Assembly: GCA_036478895.1 (NCBI GenBank)
Contig: JAZGEV010000100.1
Span: 1 to 14,747, forward strand
Direction: 5' to 3'
DNA: 14,747 nt
Origin: S010-17 sp036478895
GTDB taxonomy: Bacteria > Bacteroidota > Bacteroidia > Flavobacteriales > Flavobacteriaceae
The notes under the pieces were generated by a model that saw only the letters and a program-made list of their open reading frames with translations, searched no databases and was not told the origin of the DNA. A program made the position numbers and the translations under genes. The stretch's first letter is position 1; every line of letters starts with the position of its first letter. Of the stretch, positions 6,466 through 14,202 are shown in pieces.

Positions 6466-7860
6466 ATGTCATACAGAATTGAAAAAGATACAATGGGAAA
6501 AGTAAAAGTACCATCAGATAAATATTGGGGCGCTCAAACAGAACGATCACGTAATAATTTTAAAATTGGCGCTGCTGGATCAATGCCTTTAGAGATTGTG
6601 TATGGTTTTGCTTATTTAAAGAAAGCTGCTGCATTTACCAATTGTGAATTAGGTATTTTAGATGCTCCAAAGCGTGATTTAATCGCTCAAGTTTGTGATG
6701 AAATTATTGCTGGTAAACATGACGATCAATTTCCACTTGTTATCTGGCAAACAGGTTCTGGCACACAAAGTAATATGAATGTTAATGAAGTTATTGCTAA
6801 CAGAGCTCAAGAAATTGCAGGCCGCGTTATTGGCGAAGGTGAAAAAGTCATTCAACCCAATGATGACGTTAATAAATCACAATCATCAAACGATACATTT
6901 CCAACAGGAATGCATATTGCTGCCTACAAAATTATTGTTGAAAATACCATTCCTAATATTGAAAAACTACGCGATACTTTTCAAGCTAAATCAAACGAAT
7001 TTAAAAATATCGTAAAAATTGGACGTACACATCTTATGGACGCAACACCTTTAACGGTTGGTCAAGAGTTTTCTGGTTACGTATCACAATTAAATCACGG
7101 ATTAAAAGCGCTTAAGAATACCTTAAATCATTTATCTGAATTAGCATTAGGTGGAACAGCTGTTGGAACAGGTTTAAATACACCAAAAGGATACGATGTT
7201 TTGGTTGCAAAATATATTGCTGAATTTACAAGTTTACCATTTATAACTGCTGAAAATAAATTCGAAGCCTTAGCTGCTCACGATGCTATTGTAGAATCAC
7301 ACGGTGCTTTAAAAATGCTCGCTGTATCGTTAAATAAAATTGCACATGATATTCGTATGTTAGCTTCTGGGCCTAGAAGTGGTATTGGTGAATTAAGTTT
7401 ACCAGCAAACGAACCAGGATCTTCTATTATGCCAGGAAAAGTTAATCCAACGCAAGCGGAAGCTTTAACAATGGTATGTGCTCAAGTCATTGGGAATGAT
7501 GTTGCCATAGCTGTTGGTGGTATGCAAGGCCATTTTGAATTGAATGTTTTTAAGCCTATGATGGCAGCAAATATTTTACAATCAGCACGTTTATTGGGTG
7601 ATGCTTGTTTGTCTTTTAATGATAATGCTATTGCCGGAATAACGGTTAATCAAGATAAAATTAGCGAATTATTAAATAATTCCTTAATGCTAGTAACAGC
7701 GTTAAATACAAAAATAGGCTATTATAAAGCAGCCGAAATAGCAAATACAGCTCATAAAAACGGCACAACGCTAAAAGTTGAAGCCATCCGTTTAGGTTAT
7801 GTTACAGAACAGGAATATGATGAATGGGTAAAACCCGAAGATATGATTGGGAGTTTGTAG
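6466..7860 (+). CDS. fumC: Class II fumarate hydratase
   Basis: A 464-residue cytoplasmic enzyme that interconverts fumarate and L-malate in the TCA cycle and acts as a homotetramer. The length matches the family (about 460-470). The fumarate lyase signature is complete: GSSIMPGKVNP at residues 318-328, with the catalytic serine in the flexible GSS loop and Lys325 in substrate binding. Other conserved blocks are TGSGTQSNMNVNE (from residue 96), the SSNDTFPT block and GRTHLMDATP (186-195, His189 in the active site). The GKVKVP and YWGAQTERS segments near the N-terminus distinguish it from argininosuccinate lyase and adenylosuccinate lyase. Aspartase is the closest alternative, but the overall match favours fumarase. 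It has its own promoter and faces msrA, whose stop codon lies 6 bp downstream. No intact gene appears broken or duplicated here. Confidence 0.97.
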   Translation: MSYRIEKDTMGKVKVPSDKYWGAQTERSRNNFKIGAAGSMPLEIVYGFAYLKKAAAFTNCELGILDAPKRDLIAQVCDEIIAGKHDDQFPLVIWQTGSGTQSNMNVNEVIANRAQEIAGRVIGEGEKVIQPNDDVNKSQSSNDTFPTGMHIAAYKIIVENTIPNIEKLRDTFQAKSNEFKNIVKIGRTHLMDATPLTVGQEFSGYVSQLNHGLKALKNTLNHLSELALGGTAVGTGLNTPKGYDVLVAKYIAEFTSLPFITAENKFEALAAHDAIVESHGALKMLAVSLNKIAHDIRMLASGPRSGIGELSLPANEPGSSIMPGKVNPTQAEALTMVCAQVIGNDVAIAVGGMQGHFELNVFKPMMAANILQSARLLGDACLSFNDNAIAGITVNQDKISELLNNSLMLVTALNTKIGYYKAAEIANTAHKNGTTLKVEAIRLGYVTEQEYDEWVKPEDMIGSL

Positions 7861-7866
7861 TAATTT

Positions 7867-8538
7867 TTACTCCTTTAGCTTGTCTTTAAAACGTTTTCTA
7901 AATTTTTGTAATTTTGGATTAATTACAGCTTTACAATAGCCTTGGTTTTGATTGTTTTTATAATAATTTTGATGATAATCACTAGCTTTATAAAAAATGT
8001 CAAACTTAGTAATTTCGGTTACTATTTTAGCATCAAAAACATTGTCTTTCTCTAATGCAGCAATAAACTTTTGAGTGGCCAATTTTTGAGTGTTATTATG
8101 GTAAAACACAACCGAACGGTATTGTGTACCAACATCAGCACCTTGTTGATTTAAAGTTGTACTATTATGTGTTGCAAAGAAAATATCTAACAATTCTTCA
8201 AAACGAAACTCATTTGGATTAAATGTAATGTGTATCACTTCTGCGTGACCTGTAGTTCCTGTACAAATATCTTCATAGGTTGGATTTTTTGTAAAACCAC
8301 CAGAATATCCTGGTTCAACCAAACTAACGCCTTTTAATTCATCAAATACGGCTTCGGTACACCAAAAACAGCCGCCGCCAAATGTTGCTATTTCTTTATT
8401 TTCCATTGTTGATTTGTTTTTATCAGGTTTATTAAAATCCGTTTTCAAATGCTCCGTAGTTTTATTAAACCCAAAGAAGATAAACAAAAGTAATAAAATT
8501 ATTGAAACGAAGCTAATGGATTTGATAGATAAAGACAT
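7867..8538 (-). CDS. msrA: Peptide-methionine (S)-S-oxide reductase with N-terminal membrane anchor/signal
   Basis: A 223-residue MsrA that reduces the S-epimer of methionine sulfoxide in proteins. The catalytic motif GGGCFWC is at residues 54-60, with nucleophile Cys57. The family blocks EPGYSGG, GTTGHAEVIHITF, QGADVGTQYRSVVFYH and DYHQNYY follow in order. The C-terminal GYCKAVINPKLQKF supplies a likely resolving cysteine. The N-terminus carries a hydrophobic segment (about residues 7-24) and a ~20-residue linker, so the enzyme is probably tethered in or exported across the inner membrane. The hydrophobic segment has no lipobox cysteine. A second possible start, Met45 (ATG at 8406-8404), sits directly before the catalytic domain and would give a cytoplasmic form of usual size. 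The gene converges on fumC. Its upstream 245-bp region, shared with prfB, shows no clear minus-strand -7 element. Confidence 0.95.
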   Translation of the reverse strand: MSLSIKSISFVSIILLLLFIFFGFNKTTEHLKTDFNKPDKNKSTMENKEIATFGGGCFWCTEAVFDELKGVSLVEPGYSGGFTKNPTYEDICTGTTGHAEVIHITFNPNEFRFEELLDIFFATHNSTTLNQQGADVGTQYRSVVFYHNNTQKLATQKFIAALEKDNVFDAKIVTEITKFDIFYKASDYHQNYYKNNQNQGYCKAVINPKLQKFRKRFKDKLKE

Positions 8539-8771
8539 ATATTTTATTTTAATAGATTAGAACGTAATAATTGAATAACCTTACATTTAACACTTAAATT
8601 TTTTTATTATTTTTTATAAAAAAAAACTCTCAAAAAAATATTATATAACATCATTTCCTACTTTTTCTTGCATCTTTGCAGTTAGTATTTCGCTTGATGA
8701 TAGAGTAATTACATCACACAATAATTTAATTAAATCCACATACTTTACATACTTTTATATCTTATTTATAG

Positions 8772-8779
8772 TATTTTTG
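8772..8779 (+). promoter_or_regulatory. -7 promoter element TATTTTTG, 4 nt before prfB ATG
   Basis: TATTTTTG matches TAnnTTTG and is separated from the prfB ATG by TAAT, the same 4-nt distance seen at the TlpA gene. It predicts a transcript starting at or next to the ATG. A weaker element, CATCTTTG at 8671-8678, could give an alternative ~100-nt leader. The rest of 8539-8783 is very AT-rich with A and T runs and no other structure that I can see. Confidence 0.45.
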
Positions 8780-8783
8780 TAAT

Positions 8784-9869
8784 ATGATAACATCCGATCA
8801 AATAAAAGATTTATTAGAACGAATTGGCAAGTTAGAAACTTACCTTGAGATAGACAAGAAGTTAATCAAAATCTCAAACGAAGAAGAACAAGCGTCCAAT
8901 CCTGATTTTTGGAATGATCCAAAAAAAGCAGAAATCTTAATGAAATCATTACGAGGTACAAAAAAATGGGTAAATGATTATAATAATGTGAAAGCAGATG
9001 CTGAAGATACGCAAGTTTTATACGAGTTTTATAAAGAAGATGACGCAAGTGAAACCGATGTCATTCAGCAATTTGATAAAACTTTAGCATTCTTGGAAAG
9101 TTTGGAATTTAAGAATATGTTATCCGATGAAGGCGATAGCTTAAGTGCAGTGCTTCAAATAACTGCTGGAGCTGGCGGCACAGAAAGTTGTGATTGGGCG
9201 CAAATGCTAATGCGCATGTATATGATGTGGAGCGAAAAACAAGGTTATAAAATTAAGGAACTAAATTACCAAGCTGGTGACAGTGCAGGCATAAAAACGG
9301 TCACTTTAGAGATTGATGGCGAATATGCTTTTGGCTATTTAAAGGGTGAAAATGGTGTACATCGTTTGGTGCGAATTTCACCGTTTGATAGTAATGCAAA
9401 ACGGCATACATCATTTGCATCGGTTTATGTTTATCCGTTAGTCGATGACACGATAGAGATCGATATTAATCCAGCCGATATCACCTGGGATTTTGCACGT
9501 TCTGGTGGCGCTGGTGGGCAAAATGTAAATAAAGTTGAAACGAAAGCCATTTTAAGACATAAGCCCAGTGGTATAATGGTGACAAATTCTGAAACGCGAT
9601 CGCAACTAGAAAATAGAACAAAGGCGATGCAAATGCTAAAATCTCAATTATATGAGATTGAACTTCAAAAGCAACGTTCCAAAAGAGATGCAATAGAGAA
9701 TAATAAAATGAAAATTGATTTTGGGTCACAAATAAGAAATTATGTAATGCATCCATATAAATTAGTGAAAGATGTTAGAACTGGTCACGAAACTGGCAAT
9801 GTAGATGCTGTTATGAATGGCGATATTGATGGTTTTATTAAATCCTTTTTAATGGGCAATAGCAAATAA
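8784..9869 (+). CDS. prfB: Peptide chain release factor 2 (single continuous frame, no programmed frameshift)
   Basis: A 361-residue class I release factor that reads UAA and UGA and triggers peptide release on the ribosome. The peptidyl-transferase motif GGQ is at residues 244-246 in SGGAGGQNVNKVET. The stop-codon recognition tripeptide is SPF (199-201, in VRISPFDSNAKRHTSF), which identifies RF2 and not RF1. In many bacteria prfB needs a +1 frameshift at CTT-TGA near codon 25. Here codons 20-22 read TAC CTT GAG (nt 8841-8849), in frame with the ATG. No stop and no Shine-Dalgarno-like AGGGGG lie upstream, so autoregulation by frameshifting appears absent. The start is supported by the normal RF2 N-terminal helix (DQIKDLLERIGKLETYL). 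The dehydratase gene starts 91 bp downstream with its own promoter. Confidence 0.97.
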   Translation: MITSDQIKDLLERIGKLETYLEIDKKLIKISNEEEQASNPDFWNDPKKAEILMKSLRGTKKWVNDYNNVKADAEDTQVLYEFYKEDDASETDVIQQFDKTLAFLESLEFKNMLSDEGDSLSAVLQITAGAGGTESCDWAQMLMRMYMMWSEKQGYKIKELNYQAGDSAGIKTVTLEIDGEYAFGYLKGENGVHRLVRISPFDSNAKRHTSFASVYVYPLVDDTIEIDINPADITWDFARSGGAGGQNVNKVETKAILRHKPSGIMVTNSETRSQLENRTKAMQMLKSQLYEIELQKQRSKRDAIENNKMKIDFGSQIRNYVMHPYKLVKDVRTGHETGNVDAVMNGDIDGFIKSFLMGNSK

Positions 9870-9883
9870 TACAATTTTAATAA

Positions 9884-9913
9884 TTGTATTTAATATTTAT
9901 AAAACTACCTTTG
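9884..9913 (+). promoter_or_regulatory. Promoter: -33 TTG and -7 TACCTTTG, 19-bp spacer
   Basis: TTG at 9884-9886 and TACCTTTG at 9906-9913 are separated by 19 bases, the expected spacing for the Bacteroidota housekeeping sigma factor. This is the best two-part promoter in the window. The predicted start is at about 9918, giving a leader of roughly 43 bases before the ATG at 9961. The -33 part overlaps a weak AT-only hairpin after prfB. Confidence 0.65.
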
Positions 9914-9960
9914 TATCGATGTGACACTTATGCATCTTATTAAAATGCTAACTTATATTA

Positions 9961-11853
9961 ATGAGGTTACTTGAAAAAATACGAAAATCGGATATCTACA
10001 CATCATCGTGGGTTGTATTATTAATCGATATCTCCTTAATTGTTCAAACATTTTTTATTGCTAATTTAATTTTCTATAATTTTAAATTATCAATTTATGG
10101 ATCCTATATATTTCATCAGTTGCCTTTTGTCATACTTTTTGCTTTAATCAGTATTTTAATTGTTGGATCACATAAAGGAATTGTGCGTCATACTGGTGTG
10201 AATGATGCCATAAGTGTTTTTATTACCGCAACGTTATTCGTTTTTTTATCGGTTACTATAGTTTACATCAATAGAAATCTAGGGTTTTACCGAATAAAAT
10301 TATTTTTCCCGCATTCTATTTCTATTTTATTAATACATTATTTACTAAATATTATTGTATTAATTGCTAGCCGTTTTATTTTTAAAAGAATCTATCAGTT
10401 ATTAATTATTGGTCGTAAAAAAAATAAAAAAATATTAATTTATGGTGCTGGAGATTCTGGTTTAATTACATATGCAACCCTAACAAATAATAAGCGTACA
10501 AGCTATAACGTATTTGGTTTCATAGACGATAATCCATCAAAAAGAGGCAAACAATTTAATAGAACAAAAGTATATGATTCTTCTGATATTACTTCAGATT
10601 TTATTGAAAAGCATAATATTGATGAAGTTATAATTTCTATCCAAAATATTGAACCTTCAAAATTATTTAATATATCGGATAAATTAGTTTCCAAAAACGT
10701 CATCGTAAAAATAGTACCACCAGTTGAACAATGGATTGATGGTGATTTGAATGTTAGTCAAATTAAAGAAATTAATATTGAAGATTTATTAAGCAGATCA
10801 CCTATTAATATTGAAAACCCTATTGTTAAAAAAGAATTACTGAATAAAACCATTTTAATAACAGGCGCTGCAGGATCTATTGGAAGCGAAATTGCTAAGC
10901 AAATTGTACAGTATAATTACAAACAGCTGTTTATTCTCGATCAAGCTGAATCTCCTTTGTATGATTTACAGCAAGATTTAAAAAGAAATGATATTCATAA
11001 TTTTAAAACGATTATTTGCGATATTAGAAATCAATTTAAACTCAAGGAGTTTTTTAAAACAAATTCCATTGATATTATTTTTCATGCTGCTGCCTACAAA
11101 CATGTGCCTTTAATGGAAAGTAATCCATATGAAGCCGTACATACAAATGTTTATGGTACAAAAAACCTTATGGATTTGGCTGTTACATACAATGTAGAAA
11201 AATTTGTGATGGTTTCTACCGATAAAGCTGTTAATCCAACAAATGTAATGGGTGCAACTAAGCGTATTACTGAAATGTACGCAAAATGTTTACACGAGAA
11301 GACAAAAACAAAGTTTATCACTACGCGTTTTGGCAATGTTCTAGGCTCAAATGGATCTGTTATTCCTCTATTTAAAAAACAAATTGAGCAAGGCGGACCG
11401 CTTACTGTTACGCATAAAGACATTACACGTTATTTTATGACCATACCAGAAGCATGTCAATTGGTTTTAGAAGCTGGCGCTATGGGAAAAGGTGGAGAAA
11501 TTTTTGTTTTTGATATGGGTGAATCTGTTAAAATAGTTGATTTAGCGAAAAAAATGATTCAATTATCTGGTTATAATTACCCCAATGACATTGATATTGA
11601 ATTTGTTGGATTACGACCTGGTGAAAAATTATATGAAGAACTATTAGGTGATAAAGAAAATACATTGCCAACGTATAATGATAAAATAATGATTGCCAAA
11701 GTGCATGATATTAATTGTGACTTGGTAATTTCTAAAATTAATATTTTGGCAAGCGTAAATGGACAAACAATAAAAGAAATAGTTTCGAAAATTAAAGAAA
11801 TAGTTCCTGAATATATTTCAAAAAATTCTGATTTTGAAGCATTAGATTCGTAA
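9961..11853 (+). CDS. FlaA1/WbpM/CapD-type membrane nucleotide-sugar 4,6-dehydratase
   Basis: A 630-residue inner-membrane enzyme of the kind that makes UDP-4-keto-6-deoxy sugars from UDP-GlcNAc for surface polysaccharide or glycoprotein synthesis. Four hydrophobic segments lie at about residues 16-40, 50-68, 80-103 and 113-142. A Rossmann-like domain with YGAGDSG (161-167) follows, then the catalytic SDR domain with TGAAGSIGSE (301-310). The typical tyrosine is replaced by methionine in MGATKR (Met430, Lys434), and STDKA (419-423) supplies the Asp-Lys pair. This S/T-M-K arrangement is known from WbpM and PglF. The C-terminal GLRPGEKLYEELL is also standard. Length and domain order match full-length WbpM. 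The gene often heads a polysaccharide cluster. Here the downstream neighbours are transporters on the opposite strand, with its stop codon directly abutting theirs, so any glycan cluster is elsewhere. Confidence 0.93.
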   Translation: MRLLEKIRKSDIYTSSWVVLLIDISLIVQTFFIANLIFYNFKLSIYGSYIFHQLPFVILFALISILIVGSHKGIVRHTGVNDAISVFITATLFVFLSVTIVYINRNLGFYRIKLFFPHSISILLIHYLLNIIVLIASRFIFKRIYQLLIIGRKKNKKILIYGAGDSGLITYATLTNNKRTSYNVFGFIDDNPSKRGKQFNRTKVYDSSDITSDFIEKHNIDEVIISIQNIEPSKLFNISDKLVSKNVIVKIVPPVEQWIDGDLNVSQIKEINIEDLLSRSPINIENPIVKKELLNKTILITGAAGSIGSEIAKQIVQYNYKQLFILDQAESPLYDLQQDLKRNDIHNFKTIICDIRNQFKLKEFFKTNSIDIIFHAAAYKHVPLMESNPYEAVHTNVYGTKNLMDLAVTYNVEKFVMVSTDKAVNPTNVMGATKRITEMYAKCLHEKTKTKFITTRFGNVLGSNGSVIPLFKKQIEQGGPLTVTHKDITRYFMTIPEACQLVLEAGAMGKGGEIFVFDMGESVKIVDLAKKMIQLSGYNYPNDIDIEFVGLRPGEKLYEELLGDKENTLPTYNDKIMIAKVHDINCDLVISKINILASVNGQTIKEIVSKIKEIVPEYISKNSDFEALDS

Positions 11854-12723
11854 TTACTTCCTGTTCATTAAATAAACACCTAGTAATATCACAAAACCTG
11901 AAAATAACTGACTTAAAGTTAGATTTTCACCATCCAAAATACCCCAAAATACAGCAACAATTGGTATTAAATAGGTTACCGATGTAGAAAAAATTGGTGA
12001 CGAAATTTGCACTAATTTATTAAAAAAGGTTTTAGCAATTGCAGTACCTATTATAGCGAGAATTATTACGTATAAAAATGATTTTAAAGCAATAGGTGTC
12101 CAAGAAAAAGTGGTGAAAAATGACGTGCTAGCTAAAACAAATACTGTAGGTATAAATGCAATAAGAAAAGTTGCAGTAGTTATGGCAAGAGGATTAACTG
12201 AATTTAAATGTTTTTTAATTATATTCACATTAAAAGCATAACCTAAGGACGCTAAAAGTATTCCCGAAGAATAAAAAATACTTTGTTTTATTTCTATAGA
12301 ACTGCCATTTAATATTAACAAAATAGTACCAGTTAAACCAACTAACAAACCAATAATTTGATTTTTACGAAAAGAAAATCCGAAAAACAAAGCACCTACA
12401 ATTAAAGCATTAAAAGGCGTGAATGAATTTAATATTGCTGCAACAGAACTGTCTAAATGTTTAATAGCAAATGAGAACAAAAATACAGGAATAAATGTAC
12501 CAATAATGGAACTTATTGCAATATATTTCCAATCTTGCCTAGTAAGGTTATTAATGCTTTTAAAAGCAATTATCATTAAAAACAAAGCAGTTATTATTAT
12601 ACGAAAAGCACCAACTTGTATAGGTGTTAAACCAATAAGAGCATATTTCATTAATATAAATGAACTACCCCAAACTAATGAGAGCGAAATTAAATAAACC
12701 CATTTCAATTTTGAATTATCCAT
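11854..12723 (-). CDS. EamA/DMT-superfamily transporter (second of tandem pair)
   Basis: A 289-residue, ten-helix integral inner-membrane protein made of two EamA repeats (about residues 6-135 and 150-285). The N-terminal repeat begins with the typical LVWGSSFILMKYA, and the C-terminal repeat ends SVTYLIPIVAVFWG...GFVILLGVYL. DMT family members export or exchange small metabolites such as amino acids or nucleobases. The substrate cannot be told from sequence. Its ATG at 12721-12723 lies inside the end of the upstream paralogue (8-bp overlap), so translation is probably coupled. Its stop directly abuts that of the dehydratase gene on the other strand. It is clearly related to the neighbour across the whole length, including the WG(S/T)S and SVTYLIP motifs, which suggests a tandem duplication. 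Confidence 0.92.
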   Translation of the reverse strand: MDNSKLKWVYLISLSLVWGSSFILMKYALIGLTPIQVGAFRIIITALFLMIIAFKSINNLTRQDWKYIAISSIIGTFIPVFLFSFAIKHLDSSVAAILNSFTPFNALIVGALFFGFSFRKNQIIGLLVGLTGTILLILNGSSIEIKQSIFYSSGILLASLGYAFNVNIIKKHLNSVNPLAITTATFLIAFIPTVFVLASTSFFTTFSWTPIALKSFLYVIILAIIGTAIAKTFFNKLVQISSPIFSTSVTYLIPIVAVFWGILDGENLTLSQLFSGFVILLGVYLMNRK

Positions 12724-13606
12724 TTAAACGCCGTTTTAATTTGTTAGCAATATAAACACCTAAAAGAATTAACAAACCAGAAATGAATTGCCATTGTGTT
12801 ACAGTTTCACCATCAAAATAGCCCCAAACTAGCGCAACTAAAGGAATTAAATAAGTGACTGATGATGCAAATACTGCAGATGATATATGCACTAATTTAT
12901 TATATATTATCATCGCTAAAGCAGTTCCTATTGCAGCTTTAAAAATAATATACATTAATATTTTATGTTGTGATTCTGTACCAGTGTATGATTCCAAAAA
13001 GCCTGCAAAATACAATACAAACAAGGAAGGAATAAGTGTAATTAGAAAAGTTGCAGTTGTAATACTTAAAGCATCTAAATCGTTTAATTTTGTCATAATT
13101 AAATTTGAATTTAAAGCATAACCCATAGAAGAGAAAATCACCAATAATGAATAGATGTAAGTTCCATCGCCTTGATAAAAATCACCTGTAATAAAATATA
13201 AAATAACGCCTAGAAGACCAATTAACAACCCAAACACTTGGTTCTTTGTAAACTTTACATTAAACATTAAAAATCCCAACCATAATGTGTTTAAAGGCGT
13301 TAAGGAATTTAAAATTGATGTTACAGATACGCCAACCTTGCCTATAGCAATAGTAAACATAAATGACGGTATGAATGTAGAAAATAAGGCGATAATCAAT
13401 AATGCTGAAAAATGTTTTTTACGGACTTTTTTTAACGATTTATAACCAAAAGGCAATAAGATTATTGCAGAAAATATCATTATCAAAGCACCAACTTGAT
13501 AATCATTAAAGCTATCTTGAGTTGCTTTTTTAATTAAAAATAAAGATGTTCCCCAAATAAAAGCAAGTGATATTAAGAAAAACCACTTTAAATTTTTTGT
13601 TTCCAT
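12716..13606 (-). CDS. EamA/DMT-superfamily transporter (first of tandem pair)
   Basis: A 296-residue paralogue of the following gene, with ten predicted helices and two EamA repeats. The start LKWFFLISLAFIWGTSLFLI parallels the LKWVYLISLSLVWGSSF of the neighbour, and the end SVTYLIPLVALVWGYFDGE parallels SVTYLIPIVAVFWGILDGE. The C-terminal NKLKRRLNG is basic and cytoplasmic. It is the promoter-proximal gene of the two-gene operon. The 82-bp region shared with the divergent metal-domain lipoprotein contains a near-match GATTTTTG on the minus strand (13625-13632), a weak promoter candidate. The substrate is unknown, and a heteromeric function with the paralogue is only a possibility, since most DMT members of this size work as homodimers. 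Confidence 0.92.
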   Translation of the reverse strand: METKNLKWFFLISLAFIWGTSLFLIKKATQDSFNDYQVGALIMIFSAIILLPFGYKSLKKVRKKHFSALLIIALFSTFIPSFMFTIAIGKVGVSVTSILNSLTPLNTLWLGFLMFNVKFTKNQVFGLLIGLLGVILYFITGDFYQGDGTYIYSLLVIFSSMGYALNSNLIMTKLNDLDALSITTATFLITLIPSLFVLYFAGFLESYTGTESQHKILMYIIFKAAIGTALAMIIYNKLVHISSAVFASSVTYLIPLVALVWGYFDGETVTQWQFISGLLILLGVYIANKLKRRLNG

Positions 13607-13652
13607 TGTAGATTTATATACCGCAAAAATCGTTTATTTTAATTAAAACAAG

Positions 13653-13660
13653 TAACTTTG
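13653..13660 (+). promoter_or_regulatory. -7 promoter element TAACTTTG for the metal-domain lipoprotein
   Basis: TAACTTTG matches TAnnTTTG and lies 28 bases before the ATG at 13689, a spacing close to that at fumC. The leader is A/T-rich, with no Shine-Dalgarno sequence and no metal-regulator operator that I can recognise. No clear -33 TTG is present at the expected distance. Confidence 0.55.
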
Positions 13661-13688
13661 TTATATAAAAAAAATTAAATTTTACATC

Positions 13689-14075
13689 ATGAAAAAATAT
13701 AGTATTTTATTTTTATTTATCATTTCTTTAGTATCTTTTTTTTCTTGTAAATCAGATACAACTACAAAAAATAATAAAATAATAACACATCAAAAAAGTG
13801 ATCATTCAATTGCCAAACTTGAAAAAATGGAATTTCATATTAAAGGGATGACCTGTGAAATTGGATGCGCAAGATTAATCCAATCTAAATTATCAAAAAA
13901 AGATGGTGTAAAGTCAATAAAAGTTAGCTTTAAAGACAGTATAGGTAGAATTGAATATGATACAAACATCCTTTCCCAAAAAGATATCACATCATTTGTA
14001 GATGGTATTGCAGATGGCAACTTATATAAAGTGACAACTTCTAAAAAGGTAGAAAAATTCTCCAATATTAAATAG
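13689..14075 (+). CDS. Heavy-metal-associated (HMA) domain lipoprotein with C-x3-C metal site
   Basis: A 128-residue lipoprotein. The signal peptide ends at lipobox FFSC (Cys20), followed by a Ser/Thr/Lys/Asn-rich linker to about residue 45. Residues ~47-112 form an HMA ferredoxin-like fold: MEFHIKGMTCEIGCARLIQS, then GVKSIKVSFKDSIGRIEYD and a final helix DITSFVDGI. HMA domains bind Cu(I) and similar soft metals through a GMTCxxC loop. Here the loop reads GMTCEIGC, with three residues between Cys56 and Cys60. I recall this spacing from other Bacteroidota HMA lipoproteins. It is probably anchored in the envelope, where it could capture or hand on a metal. The Cys-rich lipoprotein gene starts 127 bp downstream on the same strand. 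No P-type ATPase or metal regulator is in the window. Which metal it binds, if any, is not shown by the sequence. Confidence 0.85.
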   Translation: MKKYSILFLFIISLVSFFSCKSDTTTKNNKIITHQKSDHSIAKLEKMEFHIKGMTCEIGCARLIQSKLSKKDGVKSIKVSFKDSIGRIEYDTNILSQKDITSFVDGIADGNLYKVTTSKKVEKFSNIK

Positions 14076-14202
14076 TTTTGAAAGCTGCTTTTAATTAAAT
14101 TCAAATGGGTTTTTGAAATTTCTTAAATAAATCTTGTCTTTTATGATAAATATCAGTATTATTGTTAATTATTATACTATTAACTATTTAAACTTAACTA
14201 AA

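Noticed and set aside
7859..7871. Small hairpin AGTAA-TTT-TTACT between fumC and msrA
   Set aside because: The five-pair stem is mostly A-T with no U tract on either strand, so it is too weak to call a terminator.
9868..9890. Inverted repeat AATACAATT/AATTGTATT after prfB, a possible terminator
   Set aside because: The stem has a single G-C pair, no proper T run follows, and it overlaps the -33 element of the next gene.
14096..14124. Imperfect hairpin AAATTCAAA/TTTGAAATTT after the HMA gene
   Set aside because: It is bulged, nearly all A-T and not followed by a T tract, so it is not called as a terminator.
14134..14202. Longer start (TTG 14134) for the Cys-rich lipoprotein
   Set aside because: It would put 23 unrelated residues before an intact lipoprotein signal peptide.
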